Source: Poteriospumella lacustris
Lineage: Eukaryota; Sar; Chrysophyceae; Chromulinales; Dinobryaceae
Direction: 5' to 3'
Assembly (NCBI GenBank): GCA_008000375.1
Contig: SMOI01000427.1
Span: forward strand, 1 to 24,232
DNA: 24,232 bases
A model generated the notes under the pieces. The model was not told the DNA's origin. It saw only the letters and a program-made list of their open reading frames with translations, and ran no database searches. Below, piece by piece: positions 16,632-24,232 of this stretch (position 1 is the first letter of the stretch; each line of letters opens with the position of its first letter). The position numbers and the translations under genes are program-made.

Positions 16632-17282
16632 ATGTCGTCCTCTGGTTCATACAAAAGCGGACTGGTGAGATGTGCAGCGCAGCTGATCTTCTGGATGACG
16701 ATCCTTGCGCTTTGCGGATGTCAGGCGTTCGTTGCGCCGCCATTGAGGCTGACGTCGTCTATGCTGACCATGACGAACGGAAAGAAAAGCCTCCATCGAT
16801 CTAACAGTGGGGAGTTCCGGTGGAATCCCGCGCAGTTTTCGTCGTCCATGCAAAGAGACAAAAAGAAGCAGCGCACGGCCCGCGTCATCCGCGACGAGCT
16901 GGTTGACATCATCACCACCGGTAGTTTCGATTCATTAAGCAGCTTTGACGAAACACAGCTACTGACGGTCACCGTCTCCAGCATTGAGTTGAATGGCGAC
17001 TTGTCCACTGCGAAAGCGGTCTTATCGATTGGAGGAACGGCGGTCGAACGCCGCAAGGTCTTCGTGTGGCTCTGCAAGCACATCGGCCAAATTCGACACA
17101 GTCTACGACAACGGCTTCGTAGTATGAAGCGAATACCCATGGTGAGCTTCCAGCTCGCCGATACCAGCGCTGACGACTTTCTCGATCAATTCTTCGACGA
17201 TCTATCGATGGACCCCGACCGCTCTGAGAGACAAGACGAAGGCACGATTGAAGACATCGATTTTGAGGAGGAGTTTGAGTAG
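16632..17282 (+). CDS. rbfA: RbfA, ribosome-binding factor A, predicted plastid-targeted
   Basis: 216 aa from the first in-frame ATG. Residues 11-30 form a hydrophobic signal-like segment ending CGCQAFVAPP; a Phe at the predicted cleavage site followed by a Ser/Thr/basic stretch (LRLTSSMLTMTNGKKS) fits the bipartite plastid presequence of red-plastid algae (ASAFAP-type). The mature part is RbfA: RTARVIRDELVDIIT (82-96), LTVTVSSIELNGDLSTAKAVLSIGG split over 111-135, then GQIRHSLRQRL and IPMVSFQLADTS (152-179). This is the KH-like fold that binds the small ribosomal subunit during 16S rRNA maturation. The acidic tail (EDIDFEEEFE) is extra relative to bacterial RbfA. It is convergent with the PCD gene, 88 bp away. 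Confidence 0.87.
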   Translation: MSSSGSYKSGLVRCAAQLIFWMTILALCGCQAFVAPPLRLTSSMLTMTNGKKSLHRSNSGEFRWNPAQFSSSMQRDKKKQRTARVIRDELVDIITTGSFDSLSSFDETQLLTVTVSSIELNGDLSTAKAVLSIGGTAVERRKVFVWLCKHIGQIRHSLRQRLRSMKRIPMVSFQLADTSADDFLDQFFDDLSMDPDRSERQDEGTIEDIDFEEEFE

Positions 17283-17370
17283 CTAGGCTATATTGAAAGC
17301 TCCTAGCTCCTCGCAGGCTCGGCGTTCCGTGTCGGAACAGTTAGTTGTTGTACATATGTAATGCAAGTTA
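17283..17370. terminator. Short convergent 3' region with a perfect hairpin
   Basis: The two stop codons are 88 bp apart. GTTCCG-TGT-CGGAAC at 17324-17338 is a perfect 6-bp inverted repeat, and a TGTAATG lies at about 17357. Both transcripts probably overlap or terminate here. Confidence 0.45.
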
Positions 17371-17793
17371 TCATTTAAATTTCGCGTGCTCTTTGTCCAT
17401 ATACTGCGCAAGCTCTACATCTAACGGAGACAACCCATCGCAATCGTGCGTGGAGAGGGTGACGTCCACCCGGTTGTATACATTGAACCACTCTGGATGA
17501 TGTTGCATGGCCTCGGCTTTGAACGCTACGGCGGTCATGAATGAGAAAGACGCAACGAAATCTTTGAAGAGAAAGCTCTTCACAATAGCATCCCGACCGT
17601 CCACAAGTTTCCAACCTTGAGTATGAAGCTTCTGAAGCTCTGCGGTTCGCGATGGTTCCGATAACTTCGCGGGCAATGCTTTGATCGAAAGCTGTCGCAT
17701 CCACGTCGAAGGAGTCCGAAAACGAAAGGCAGAACCAGATAACATATTGTTCATTATTAACGCCATCGCAAATATAAGCAGAAAAGGTGTCAT
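17371..17793 (-). CDS. Pterin-4a-carbinolamine dehydratase, predicted plastid-targeted
   Basis: 140 aa. The N-terminus is hydrophobic (LLIFAMALIMNNMLSGSAFRFRTP), with SGS-AF-RFRTP giving a Phe at the predicted cleavage site as in red-plastid targeting. The mature domain carries the complete PCD signature: E94 x3 H98 H99 P100 x5 Y106 x9 H116 x8 D125, seen as EAMQHHPEW, NVYNRV and STHDCDG. The family dehydrates 4a-hydroxytetrahydropterin (PCD/DCoH). Plastid PCD-like proteins in plants and algae include a Rubisco assembly factor (RAF2), but that paralogue often lacks catalytic residues, whereas all are present here; so recycling of a pterin cofactor is the more direct reading. Length after cleavage (about 118 aa) is normal. 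Confidence 0.9.
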   Translation of the reverse strand: MTPFLLIFAMALIMNNMLSGSAFRFRTPSTWMRQLSIKALPAKLSEPSRTAELQKLHTQGWKLVDGRDAIVKSFLFKDFVASFSFMTAVAFKAEAMQHHPEWFNVYNRVDVTLSTHDCDGLSPLDVELAQYMDKEHAKFK

Positions 17794-18283
17794 GTGAATG
17801 TGGATGAAGGGGATAGTAAACTGTAAATGCCACTGGGTTGGTGCTGGTGGGGAGGGAGGGGGTGACAGAGCAACAGCTGACTGAAGTCAACGATCTTCAC
17901 AAAGGAGTGGCGGGGAATTGAAGGATCGTGAATCCAATTGCAGTGAGAAAATGCGAACCACCAGCTGACAATTCTATATGGTACGCAGTATCATCGAGCC
18001 TTCTTTTCGAGTTGGATTGTTCGGATTGCCGTCGTGGTCGAAGACCACCATCGTCATCATCATCCTGCACAGCAAGCGTTTCAGAAACCAAATGGATCGA
18101 AGAGGGGGACGGAGGGACAAACGAGCACCCTTCCTTCCGCTCCACACTGTCCTTCTTCTCTTTTTCACATCCTTCTTCCATCACGACCCTTTTCCTCGCC
18201 TCTGCCAAGCAGTTGCGTGGTCGCGATGATTCAACAGACTTTGATGGGTGACAGGCAGACCACAGACAGAAGTTAAGTTGAAC
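17794..18283. promoter_or_regulatory. Divergent intergenic region between the PCD gene and the unknown membrane protein gene
   Basis: 490 bp separate the two starts. The right half contains several possible 3' splice sites (for example tgacaggcag near 18250), so a 5'-UTR intron of the membrane-protein gene is possible. Open frames on either strand are Ser/Arg-rich and unsupported. Confidence 0.4.
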
Positions 18284-19636
18284 ATGGCCCAATTATTGGA
18301 AGACTTCAACTCTTCGTCAGAGCTTACAGCTACCGGCGGTAGTTGGAATACCCCACCAGGACTTTCGAATTCATCAACAGATGACTTGTGGACCAATCAG
18401 CGACCTCTTCGTTCCTTAATGTCGGAATCAGCTGATTCATACATTAGTTGTCCGAGGGGAAAATCACATGATCGCTTCAAAGCGAAGCCCGAGGAATTGG
18501 CTTCTCGAAGATCGTCATCTCTTGGAAATGCTGATTCCTTGTCCCCAACAAAGCCCAATGATACCAACGATACCACTCCTAACTTCACTATCACGCCATT
18601 GATGTCGCCGCCGTTAGTTGTCGATCAAATTGCACCTGAAGAGGATTCCTCGGAGGACAGAATGTCTCCTGGAAATAAATCTGAAGGACGATCAAAAGGA
18701 CACACGCATTTGGCAACGGAAGGCATGGGTAGCATACCCTCCTCGCAGAATGATGAGCTATTGGATGCAACAGAGTCCGCTCTGCAGGTTGAAGACGACG
18801 AGGATGGTGCCCTTGGACCGAAGTTCACTCTGCCGATGGCCGGCGCCTCCGTGAATGATCGATCTCTTTCCCACTTGGAATTGGGGACCTACTTTGAAGA
18901 CAATTCACCAGTGAAACCCTCGAAGTGGTCGGATCTGACAAATAACGTGGTACAAGACGACGAAACTGGCGAACCAGCACCTCTTCCTCCAGCATTCGAT
19001 CCACAATTTGATTTTGAGGACCATCACCTCAACGGCAAAGAACCAGATCGCGTCATTCAGTGGAATACAACATTGTACGCTATCGCTCGTGGGTTCGTAT
19101 TACTTGGGCTTCTCTTTTCTCCCATGATCTGTTTCCAATGCTATTTGGCTTTACCAAAATACTCTTCAAGCACTCGTAATTCTGTTCAGATCACTCTTAG
19201 AGTTGATACGGGAACTCTATCAGAATCAGACAACACAATGAGGAATGAAAATGCAATCAACGTATCTGAGAAATCTATCCACCATCGAGCTTCATTTTCG
19301 AAGAGCATGGTCTTGAGGGATTCAGGACGGATCAAAGCGTTTGCTCCGTATCCGTTGCAGTCGTACATCCAAATCTCGAACCTCATGACATCATTCTCTC
19401 CGAGGGAGTTGTCTTCAGTATCGGAGATCCATGATGTCAAAAGTTCAATGATCGGGTCATGGGGACGAAGTTTGTCGAAGATATTACTGTCAGTGCGCCT
19501 GCTGCTTTTGCTACCGTTCGCGACTCCGGTTTACTTGGCGACGCTTTCGTTGTATCCTTGGATCAACCGCATTTTGAGGCATCTTACCAACGAAAGGACA
19601 AGGCCGCCTACAACACCAATGGAAGCGATACTATAG
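18284..19636 (+). CDS. Unknown membrane protein with two predicted helices
   Basis: 450 aa from the first in-frame ATG (context aacatggcc). The first 255 residues are Ser/Thr/Asp/Glu-rich, apparently disordered, with many S/T-P pairs (LSPTKP, LMSPPL, NSPVKP). A hydrophobic segment lies at about 264-290 (LYAIARGFVLLGLLFSPMIC onward) and a second at about 400-425 (LLLLLPFATPVYLATLSLYP). Between them is a 110-residue hydrophilic loop; the C-terminus is short. I recognise no family. The layout suggests a long cytosolic N-terminus, a lumenal or extracellular loop and a membrane hairpin, by inference. Codons are far more AT-rich than those of the Sfi1-like gene next to it. The continuous 1.35-kb frame in such AT-rich DNA strongly supports that it is coding. 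Confidence 0.72.
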   Translation: MAQLLEDFNSSSELTATGGSWNTPPGLSNSSTDDLWTNQRPLRSLMSESADSYISCPRGKSHDRFKAKPEELASRRSSSLGNADSLSPTKPNDTNDTTPNFTITPLMSPPLVVDQIAPEEDSSEDRMSPGNKSEGRSKGHTHLATEGMGSIPSSQNDELLDATESALQVEDDEDGALGPKFTLPMAGASVNDRSLSHLELGTYFEDNSPVKPSKWSDLTNNVVQDDETGEPAPLPPAFDPQFDFEDHHLNGKEPDRVIQWNTTLYAIARGFVLLGLLFSPMICFQCYLALPKYSSSTRNSVQITLRVDTGTLSESDNTMRNENAINVSEKSIHHRASFSKSMVLRDSGRIKAFAPYPLQSYIQISNLMTSFSPRELSSVSEIHDVKSSMIGSWGRSLSKILLSVRLLLLLPFATPVYLATLSLYPWINRILRHLTNERTRPPTTPMEAIL

Positions 19637-20062
19637 ACCCGGCAGTTATAGCGTAGAAGTTGTAGCCGTGTGATGCTGAGGACGTACTGTAGCAGAGGAG
19701 AGCTCTGTAAGCCCCTCTACGAAATACATGTAGTTTAGGTGTTGAATCCATGGGTTGACGCTTAACATAGCGACTAGCCGGTGATTTTCAAACGTCGCCG
19801 TCGCAGTGACCGTGACGGTGCATTGACATCGACTTGTTTGCTTGAAATGAGACCTCCAGGTCTCTGTCTGACCTGGTGGGCGCGGCGAACCATGGCAGAA
19901 CAGGTTACCACCGGTAACTTGACAAGAGAAGTGAACCAGCTCTGCGCTGGATCCAGAGGACTTTGTCCATCCGCAGACCCATCGCGCGTCTGTCAATATC
20001 TGCACCATTCCATCCACCAGCAACTTATCCCGTTTCAGATCAAATGAAGTAGCTATTGAAAT
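19637..20062. promoter_or_regulatory. Intergenic region upstream of the Sfi1-like gene
   Basis: 426 bp between two + strand genes; holds the 3' UTR of the membrane-protein gene and the promoter of the Sfi1-like gene. GTTACC-ACC-GGTAAC at 19904-19918 is a perfect palindrome-like inverted repeat. A minus-strand open frame (19646-20152) crosses into the next gene and has no recognisable domain. Confidence 0.45.
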
Positions 20063-23000
20063 ATGAATATCCGCAGTACCTTGTTTGCTTCTCCCGGTGT
20101 GACGGCGAATCCGACCTCCCGCGGTGGACAGGCACAAGTCGAACAAGACCAAGAAGATTCCGAGCGCGATTCCGTCGCGCTCTCATCATATCTGCTTCTT
20201 CGCAAAAGAGGGAAATTACCAACACCAGCTGATCCCGCAAAGACGGCCAACAGTTCAGTGGCGGCCGCACCGACCGCATCAGCAAATTTGAGCTTTTCGC
20301 GCTTGCTGGGCTCTCCGCTGACGCCTGTTAACCTGTCGCAGCCCAGCGAGGCACCTCCACCAGAGGCGCTACCGCCGGACTTCGACGACATTGCCGATAT
20401 CAGCGCCATTCTCAACTCGCCGATCCTGCCGCGGAAAGGCGCGGCGCCCACCAGCGTCCTGGGCGGCTCCATTTTCTCCCCGCCGCGCTTCGTGCCGACG
20501 CCATCGCTGGCCGCTGACGCCTCAACGATGTCCGAAGCCGCGAAGGAAGCCCGTCTTCGTATGTTCCGCGCTTCGCACGCGGAGAGTCGTAGCGACGCCG
20601 CAACGACATCGCCTCCGCGCGAGCGAGCGCGCAGCCGATCGAAGTCGCCGCTGATGGCGGCGCTGTTGGCGCAGCAGGCCCTCGCGCCGCCCGCTGACGG
20701 CTCCCCGGAGTCGCGCGCCGTCTACGACGGTGCTCACCAAGGCCCCGGGTCGCTCCCAACGGCCCCCAGCGCCAGTGCTGCGGCCCCCGCGGGGGACTCG
20801 GAGAGCAGTCTGGAGCACATCGAAGCGGTCCTCGCCAGAGCGCGGGCGTCCTCCGCCTCTGGCCGCTTCTCCGGCTCCAAACGAGCAGCAGACGGCTTAG
20901 AGCCGCTGCTGGCGGACACGTCGACGACGGCGCAAATGGTCGACGTCATCGACGCGACCATCGGCCACCACCACGGCGCCGCCGCCCTCGTCACCTCCTC
21001 GTCGCTGCTGCCGCCGATGGCCGACGACGAGGCGCAGGCGATGCTGGACGACGCCGAGGACATGGACGTCACCGCGCTGAAGCTGCTGCTGCGCCGCGCG
21101 CTGCGCGACCGCGACGCCTACCGCCGCCAGTTCGAACAGGCGGCCGAGGCGCTGCACGGCGCGCAGCAGGAGACCCGCCGCATGCGCGACGCGATGCTCG
21201 CGACGCAGGCCGCCTTCGCCGCGCAGCAGCGCCAGCGCCTGCCGCGCTCGTCGTCGAGCGGCTGCAGCGCCACGTCGCCGCCGCGCGGCTGCGCGCGTTT
21301 CGCACGTGGCACGCGGCGCTGCAGCGCGACGCGCAGCAGGCGGCGGCGCTCCGGCACCGCGACCAGGTGCTGCGCCTGGCGCGCGCCGCGCTGCTGAAGC
21401 TGCGCCAGCGCGCCCAGCTGCGCGCGCTGCAGCGCTGGCGCGGCACCGTCGCGACGCAGCGGCGCATCGCCGACGCGGCGGCGCTGTCGCTGCGCGCGGC
21501 GCATCGCCGTCGCCGGCTGGCGGCGCTCTGGCGACGCTGGCGACTGCGCTGGCGCCAGCGCGCGCAGCTGCGTCGCGTGCTGCAGCGCCACGTGCTGCGG
21601 CGCCGCGGACTGCTGCGGGTCGCGCTGCAGCGCTGGCGCCGCGCCGCCCACCGCGTCGAGTCGCAGCTGCAGCGGCGGGACACGCTGCGCAGCCGCCTGG
21701 CGACGCTGCTGCTGCGGCGCGCCGCGCGCCTCGGCGACGTGTCGCGCGCCTTTGCGCTGTGGCGCGCGGACACGGCGCGGCGCCGACAGCGCGTCGCGCA
21801 CCTCGCGAGCGTCCTGCGCGACGCGCTGCTGCGGCGCACCGCGTGGCGCCCGCTGCGCGTCGCGTTTCTGCGCTGGCGCCGCGTCAGCCTCGTCGCGGCG
21901 CCGCGGGCCGAGCGCTGCGCCGCGCGCCTCGCGCGACTGCTGCGGGTGTCGCGGGGCCAGCGGCTGCGCGTCGCGTGGGCGCGCTGGAGCCGCGCGGCGC
22001 GCGGCGACTCGGCGCGGGCCGCCGCGCTGCGCCGCCTCGTGGCGCGCTACGCGGCGCGCGAGCCGCTGCGCGTCGCGTGGCGGCGCTGGTCGCTCGCGAC
22101 GCAGCGCGCGCTGGCGACGGCGTCGCGGGACACGCGGAGCGACGTGGCGCGCCGCCTGCGCCGCCTGCGGCACCTGTGGCTCGTGCTGCTGCTGAAGCAG
22201 CGACTGCGCGCGGCGCTGTGGCAGTGGCGCTTCGCCGTGCGCCAGCTGCGCCACCGCGACGCGTGGCGCGCCGAGGCCGCGCAGCTGCGCGACGCGCTGC
22301 GCCTCACGCGCCAGTCGCTGACGCTGCACGCGCACGACACCACCGCGACACAGCGCGAGCTGGCGCAGCGCGGCGCGGCGCAGGCGACGGCGCTGCGCGC
22401 GCTCTGGCTGCGCTACCTGCTGCAGCGCCACGCGCTGACGCGGCGGGCCGCGCGCCTCGCCGCCGCGTGGGCCTCGTGGCGCGACACGACGCGCGCGACG
22501 CGCCACGCGGCGGCGCTGACGGCGCTGCACGTCGCCTGCGTCCGCGAGTACCGCGGCTTCCTCGCGGCGCACGTCGCCGCGACGCACCGGCGCCGCGAAC
22601 TGGCGCGGCGCTGGCAGCGCTGGCGCCGCGTCGCGCGCGTGGCGCGGGGCCTCGCGCGACTGCCGCCGCTGCTGGCGCGACACGCGCTGCGGCGGCGGTG
22701 GCAGCGCTGGCGCCGCCTCGCGCCGCTCGTGACGCGGCGACTGGCGGCGCTGCGCGCGCTGCTGCGGCGCGCGCGCGACCGCGCCGCGTCGCTGGCGCTG
22801 CGGAGGTGGCGCGAGGCGGCGCGGCGCCGGGCGGCGCTGCAGCGCGCTCTCGCGCGGCTGTGTCGCGGCTGGCGCGTGGCGCAGCAGCGCGGCGCCTTCG
22901 GCGCGTGGGCCGCGGGGCGCCTCGTGTCGCGCTGCGCCGCGTTGCGCGTCGCGGAGGCCGCGGCGCAGGCCGCGACACAGGCGCGACGCGCGTGTCTCGC

Positions 23001-24232
23001 GGCGACGCTGCAGCGCTGGGCGCGCCACGTCGCCGTCGCGCGGGCGCAGCGGCGCGCGCTGCGCAGCGTCGTGGCGCGCGTCTTCGTCCCGCGGCGCTTG
23101 CGACACGTGCGCGACACGTTCTGGCGCCGCTGGGCGACGCGCTGCGTCGAGGCGCCGCGGCGCGTGGCGCGCGCGCTGCAGCTGCTGCACCTCGCGGCGA
23201 CGCGGCGGGAGGCGCAGCGCGTCGCGGCGGCGCTGGCGACGTGGAAGACGGCGGCGCTGCAGGCGACGCGCGCGCAGCTGGCGGCGGTGGCCGCGACGGC
23301 GCTCGCGACGCAGTCGCGTGTCGCGGAGGTGTCGCGGCAGTTCGCGGCGCTGCGCGACGAGGAGGCGCGCCACGTGCGCGTGTACCACGCGCTGGCGCGG
23401 CGCCTCGACGCGACCTGCGAGCGCTTCGGCGCCTTCGTTGCGCGCTGGGGCCACCGGCGCGACGCGCTGCGGCGCTGCTGGGTCGCCTGGCGCCTGTGGC
23501 GCCACCGCGAGCGCGTCGCGCGCTTCTACACGGCGCAGCGCCAGACGCGGCGGCTGGCGCGCTGCTTCGTGCACTGGCGGCTGGCGCAGGCGACGCGCGG
23601 CGCCGACCGCTACCTCGCCACGCGGCTGCGCGCGCGACACGAGCGCGCGCTGCTCGCGACGCTGTGGCACCACTGGACGCGCCGCCTGGCGCAGCTGCGC
23701 CTCGCGCTGCAGGTAACGTCCCCTCCTCCCGCCCTCTGTGTCTCTCTGCGTCTCTCTGTGTCGCGCTGTGTCTCACCTGTGTCGCGCTGTGTCGCGGCGT
23801 GTGTCTGTAGCGTCTGGCGGACCGACTGACGACGCACTGGCGCGTGGCCGTCGCGACGCGCTGGCGCCGCTGGCACTCGGCGGCCGTCGCGCTGCGGCGC
23901 CACGACACGCGACTGCTGGCCGCCTGTGTCGCCGAGTGGCGCGTGGTCGCGTGGCAGCGGCGCTGTCGCCGCGTGGCGCTGTGGCGGCTGTGGCAGGCGC
24001 GGCGCCGCCTGCCGCTGTGTCGCGCGGCCTTCCGACGGTACGTGTCGCGTGTCCCGCCCCCTCATCGTGTGTCCTGTGTCTCACTCAGCGCCGCTGACGC
24101 TGTGTCTCGCTGTGTCGCAGGTGGCACGCCGCCAGCGTCGGCGACGCGCGTGTCGCGGCCGCCCGCCGCGGCGCGACACAGGTCGCGTGGCGCCGCGTGG
24201 CGCAGCTGCTGACGCGCTGCGGCCAGGCGGCC
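20063..24232 (+). CDS. Sfi1-like centrin-binding repeat protein (partial, 3+ exons, one apparent frameshift)
   Basis: Exons 20063-23712, 23811-24037 and 24121 to beyond the window. The first 330 residues are disordered with about ten S/T-P sites (ASPG, SPLTP, NSPIL, FSPPR, KSPL), typical of cell-cycle kinase targets. A coiled segment follows (about 333-393, LRDRDAYRRQFEQAAEALH). After 21241 come at least two dozen Trp-centred units spaced about 30-37 residues, such as LRVAFLRWRRV, LRVAWARWSRA, RRWQRWRRVAR, FWRRWATRC and FRRWHAAS. This matches Sfi1 repeats (A...LL...F..W), long helices that bind centrin at spindle pole bodies, centrosomes and basal bodies. Around 21241 the good frame changes by one base with no room for an intron: most likely one G is missing from the sequence. 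The 3' end is outside the window. Confidence 0.82.
21241..21242 (+). other. Apparent one-base frameshift in the Sfi1-like gene
   Basis: Upstream, frame 2 gives AAFAAQQRQRL up to the CTG at 21239-21241. Downstream, frame 1 gives AALVVERLQRHV and LRAFRTW, a proper repeat unit, starting with the GCC at 21241. The two meet exactly at this G, as expected from loss of one base. There is no GTA donor and no slippery heptamer here. Confidence 0.65.
23713..23810 (+). other. Sfi1-like gene intron 1 (98 nt)
   Basis: Donor CAG|GTAACG, acceptor CTGTAG|CGT, phase 0. It is a T/G/C-rich stretch with repeated tgtgtct and tgtgtcgc units. Splicing continues the Trp-repeat pattern (LAQLRLALQ to RLADRLTTHW). Confidence 0.85.
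24038..24120 (+). other. Sfi1-like gene intron 2 (83 nt)
   Basis: Donor ACG|GTACGT, acceptor TCGCAG|GTGG, phase 2. Splicing rebuilds AAFRRWHAAS, a complete repeat core with its Trp. It carries the same tgtgtct-type filler as the previous intron. Confidence 0.87.

Noticed and set aside
19646-20152. 168-residue minus-strand frame before the Sfi1-like gene
   Set aside because: It overlaps the start of the Sfi1-like gene and shows no recognisable domain or hydrophobic pattern.
21118-23673. 851-residue open frame on the minus strand opposite the Sfi1-like repeats
   Set aside because: The DNA is about 85% GC, so stop codons are rare in all frames. The translation is an Arg/Ala/Pro monotony, while the + strand frame has the regular Trp repeats and matching splice sites.
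21306-23810. 834-residue + strand frame overlapping the Sfi1-like repeats
   Set aside because: Another result of missing stops; sequence is Ala/Arg/Gly filler without Trp periodicity.
24038-24088. Alternative acceptor at 24088 (cactcag) for the last intron
   Set aside because: It would not restore the Trp of the repeat; the acceptor at 24120 rebuilds FRRWHAAS.

Overview
The window is nuclear DNA from a eukaryote, most likely a single-celled alga with a secondary red-type plastid (stramenopile, haptophyte or similar). Genes lie on both strands without operons. Four of them carry short GTA...AG spliceosomal introns of 67-98 nt. The recognisable proteins are eukaryotic: Pam16, an ER 3-ketoacyl-CoA reductase, a DEK-type chromatin protein, an Sfi1-like centrin-binding protein and a Gal3ST-like sulfotransferase. 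Two proteins (RbfA and pterin-carbinolamine dehydratase) begin with a signal-peptide-like segment followed by a Phe at the expected cleavage site, the hallmark of plastid import in red-plastid algae. I cannot name the species.

Layout: 1-183 is probably the 3' end of a + strand gene with an (Ala-Ala-Ala-Ser)6 tail. 184-1188 shows no convincing gene. 1189-2205 (-) encodes a DUF285/BspA-repeat protein, divergent from 2743-6304 (+), a large probably nuclear protein of unknown function with one intron. Convergent to it is 6479-8089 (-), an EF-hand protein. 8656-9834 (-) is a secreted or lumenal TylF-type O-methyltransferase, divergent from 10313-10891 (+), Pam16 with two introns. 11524-12828 (+) is a Golgi-type sulfotransferase. 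12829-14300 is an unexplained gap of about 1.5 kb. 14301-14819 (+) is a small DEK-like protein, convergent with 14973-16086 (-), the 3-ketoacyl-CoA reductase. 16632-17282 (+) is RbfA and 17371-17793 (-) is pterin-carbinolamine dehydratase, tail to tail only 88 bp apart. 18284-19636 (+) is an unknown two-helix membrane protein. 20063 to the window end (+) is a very long Sfi1-like repeat protein that runs off the edge and contains one apparent frameshift.

The genes do not form a pathway; this looks like ordinary gene-dense nuclear sequence. Loose themes are secretory glycan or metabolite modification (TylF-type methyltransferase, sulfotransferase), organelle biogenesis (Pam16 for mitochondria, RbfA and PCD for the plastid) and the centrosome/basal body (Sfi1-like). 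Base composition changes sharply: about 16480-20060 is much poorer in GC than its surroundings, while the Sfi1-like repeats are extremely GC-rich.

I did not find a clearly novel multi-gene system. The items most worth a second look are the unknown nuclear protein at 2743-6304, the EF-hand split by a low-complexity insert, the plastid-targeted pair, and the Sfi1-like array with its frameshift.
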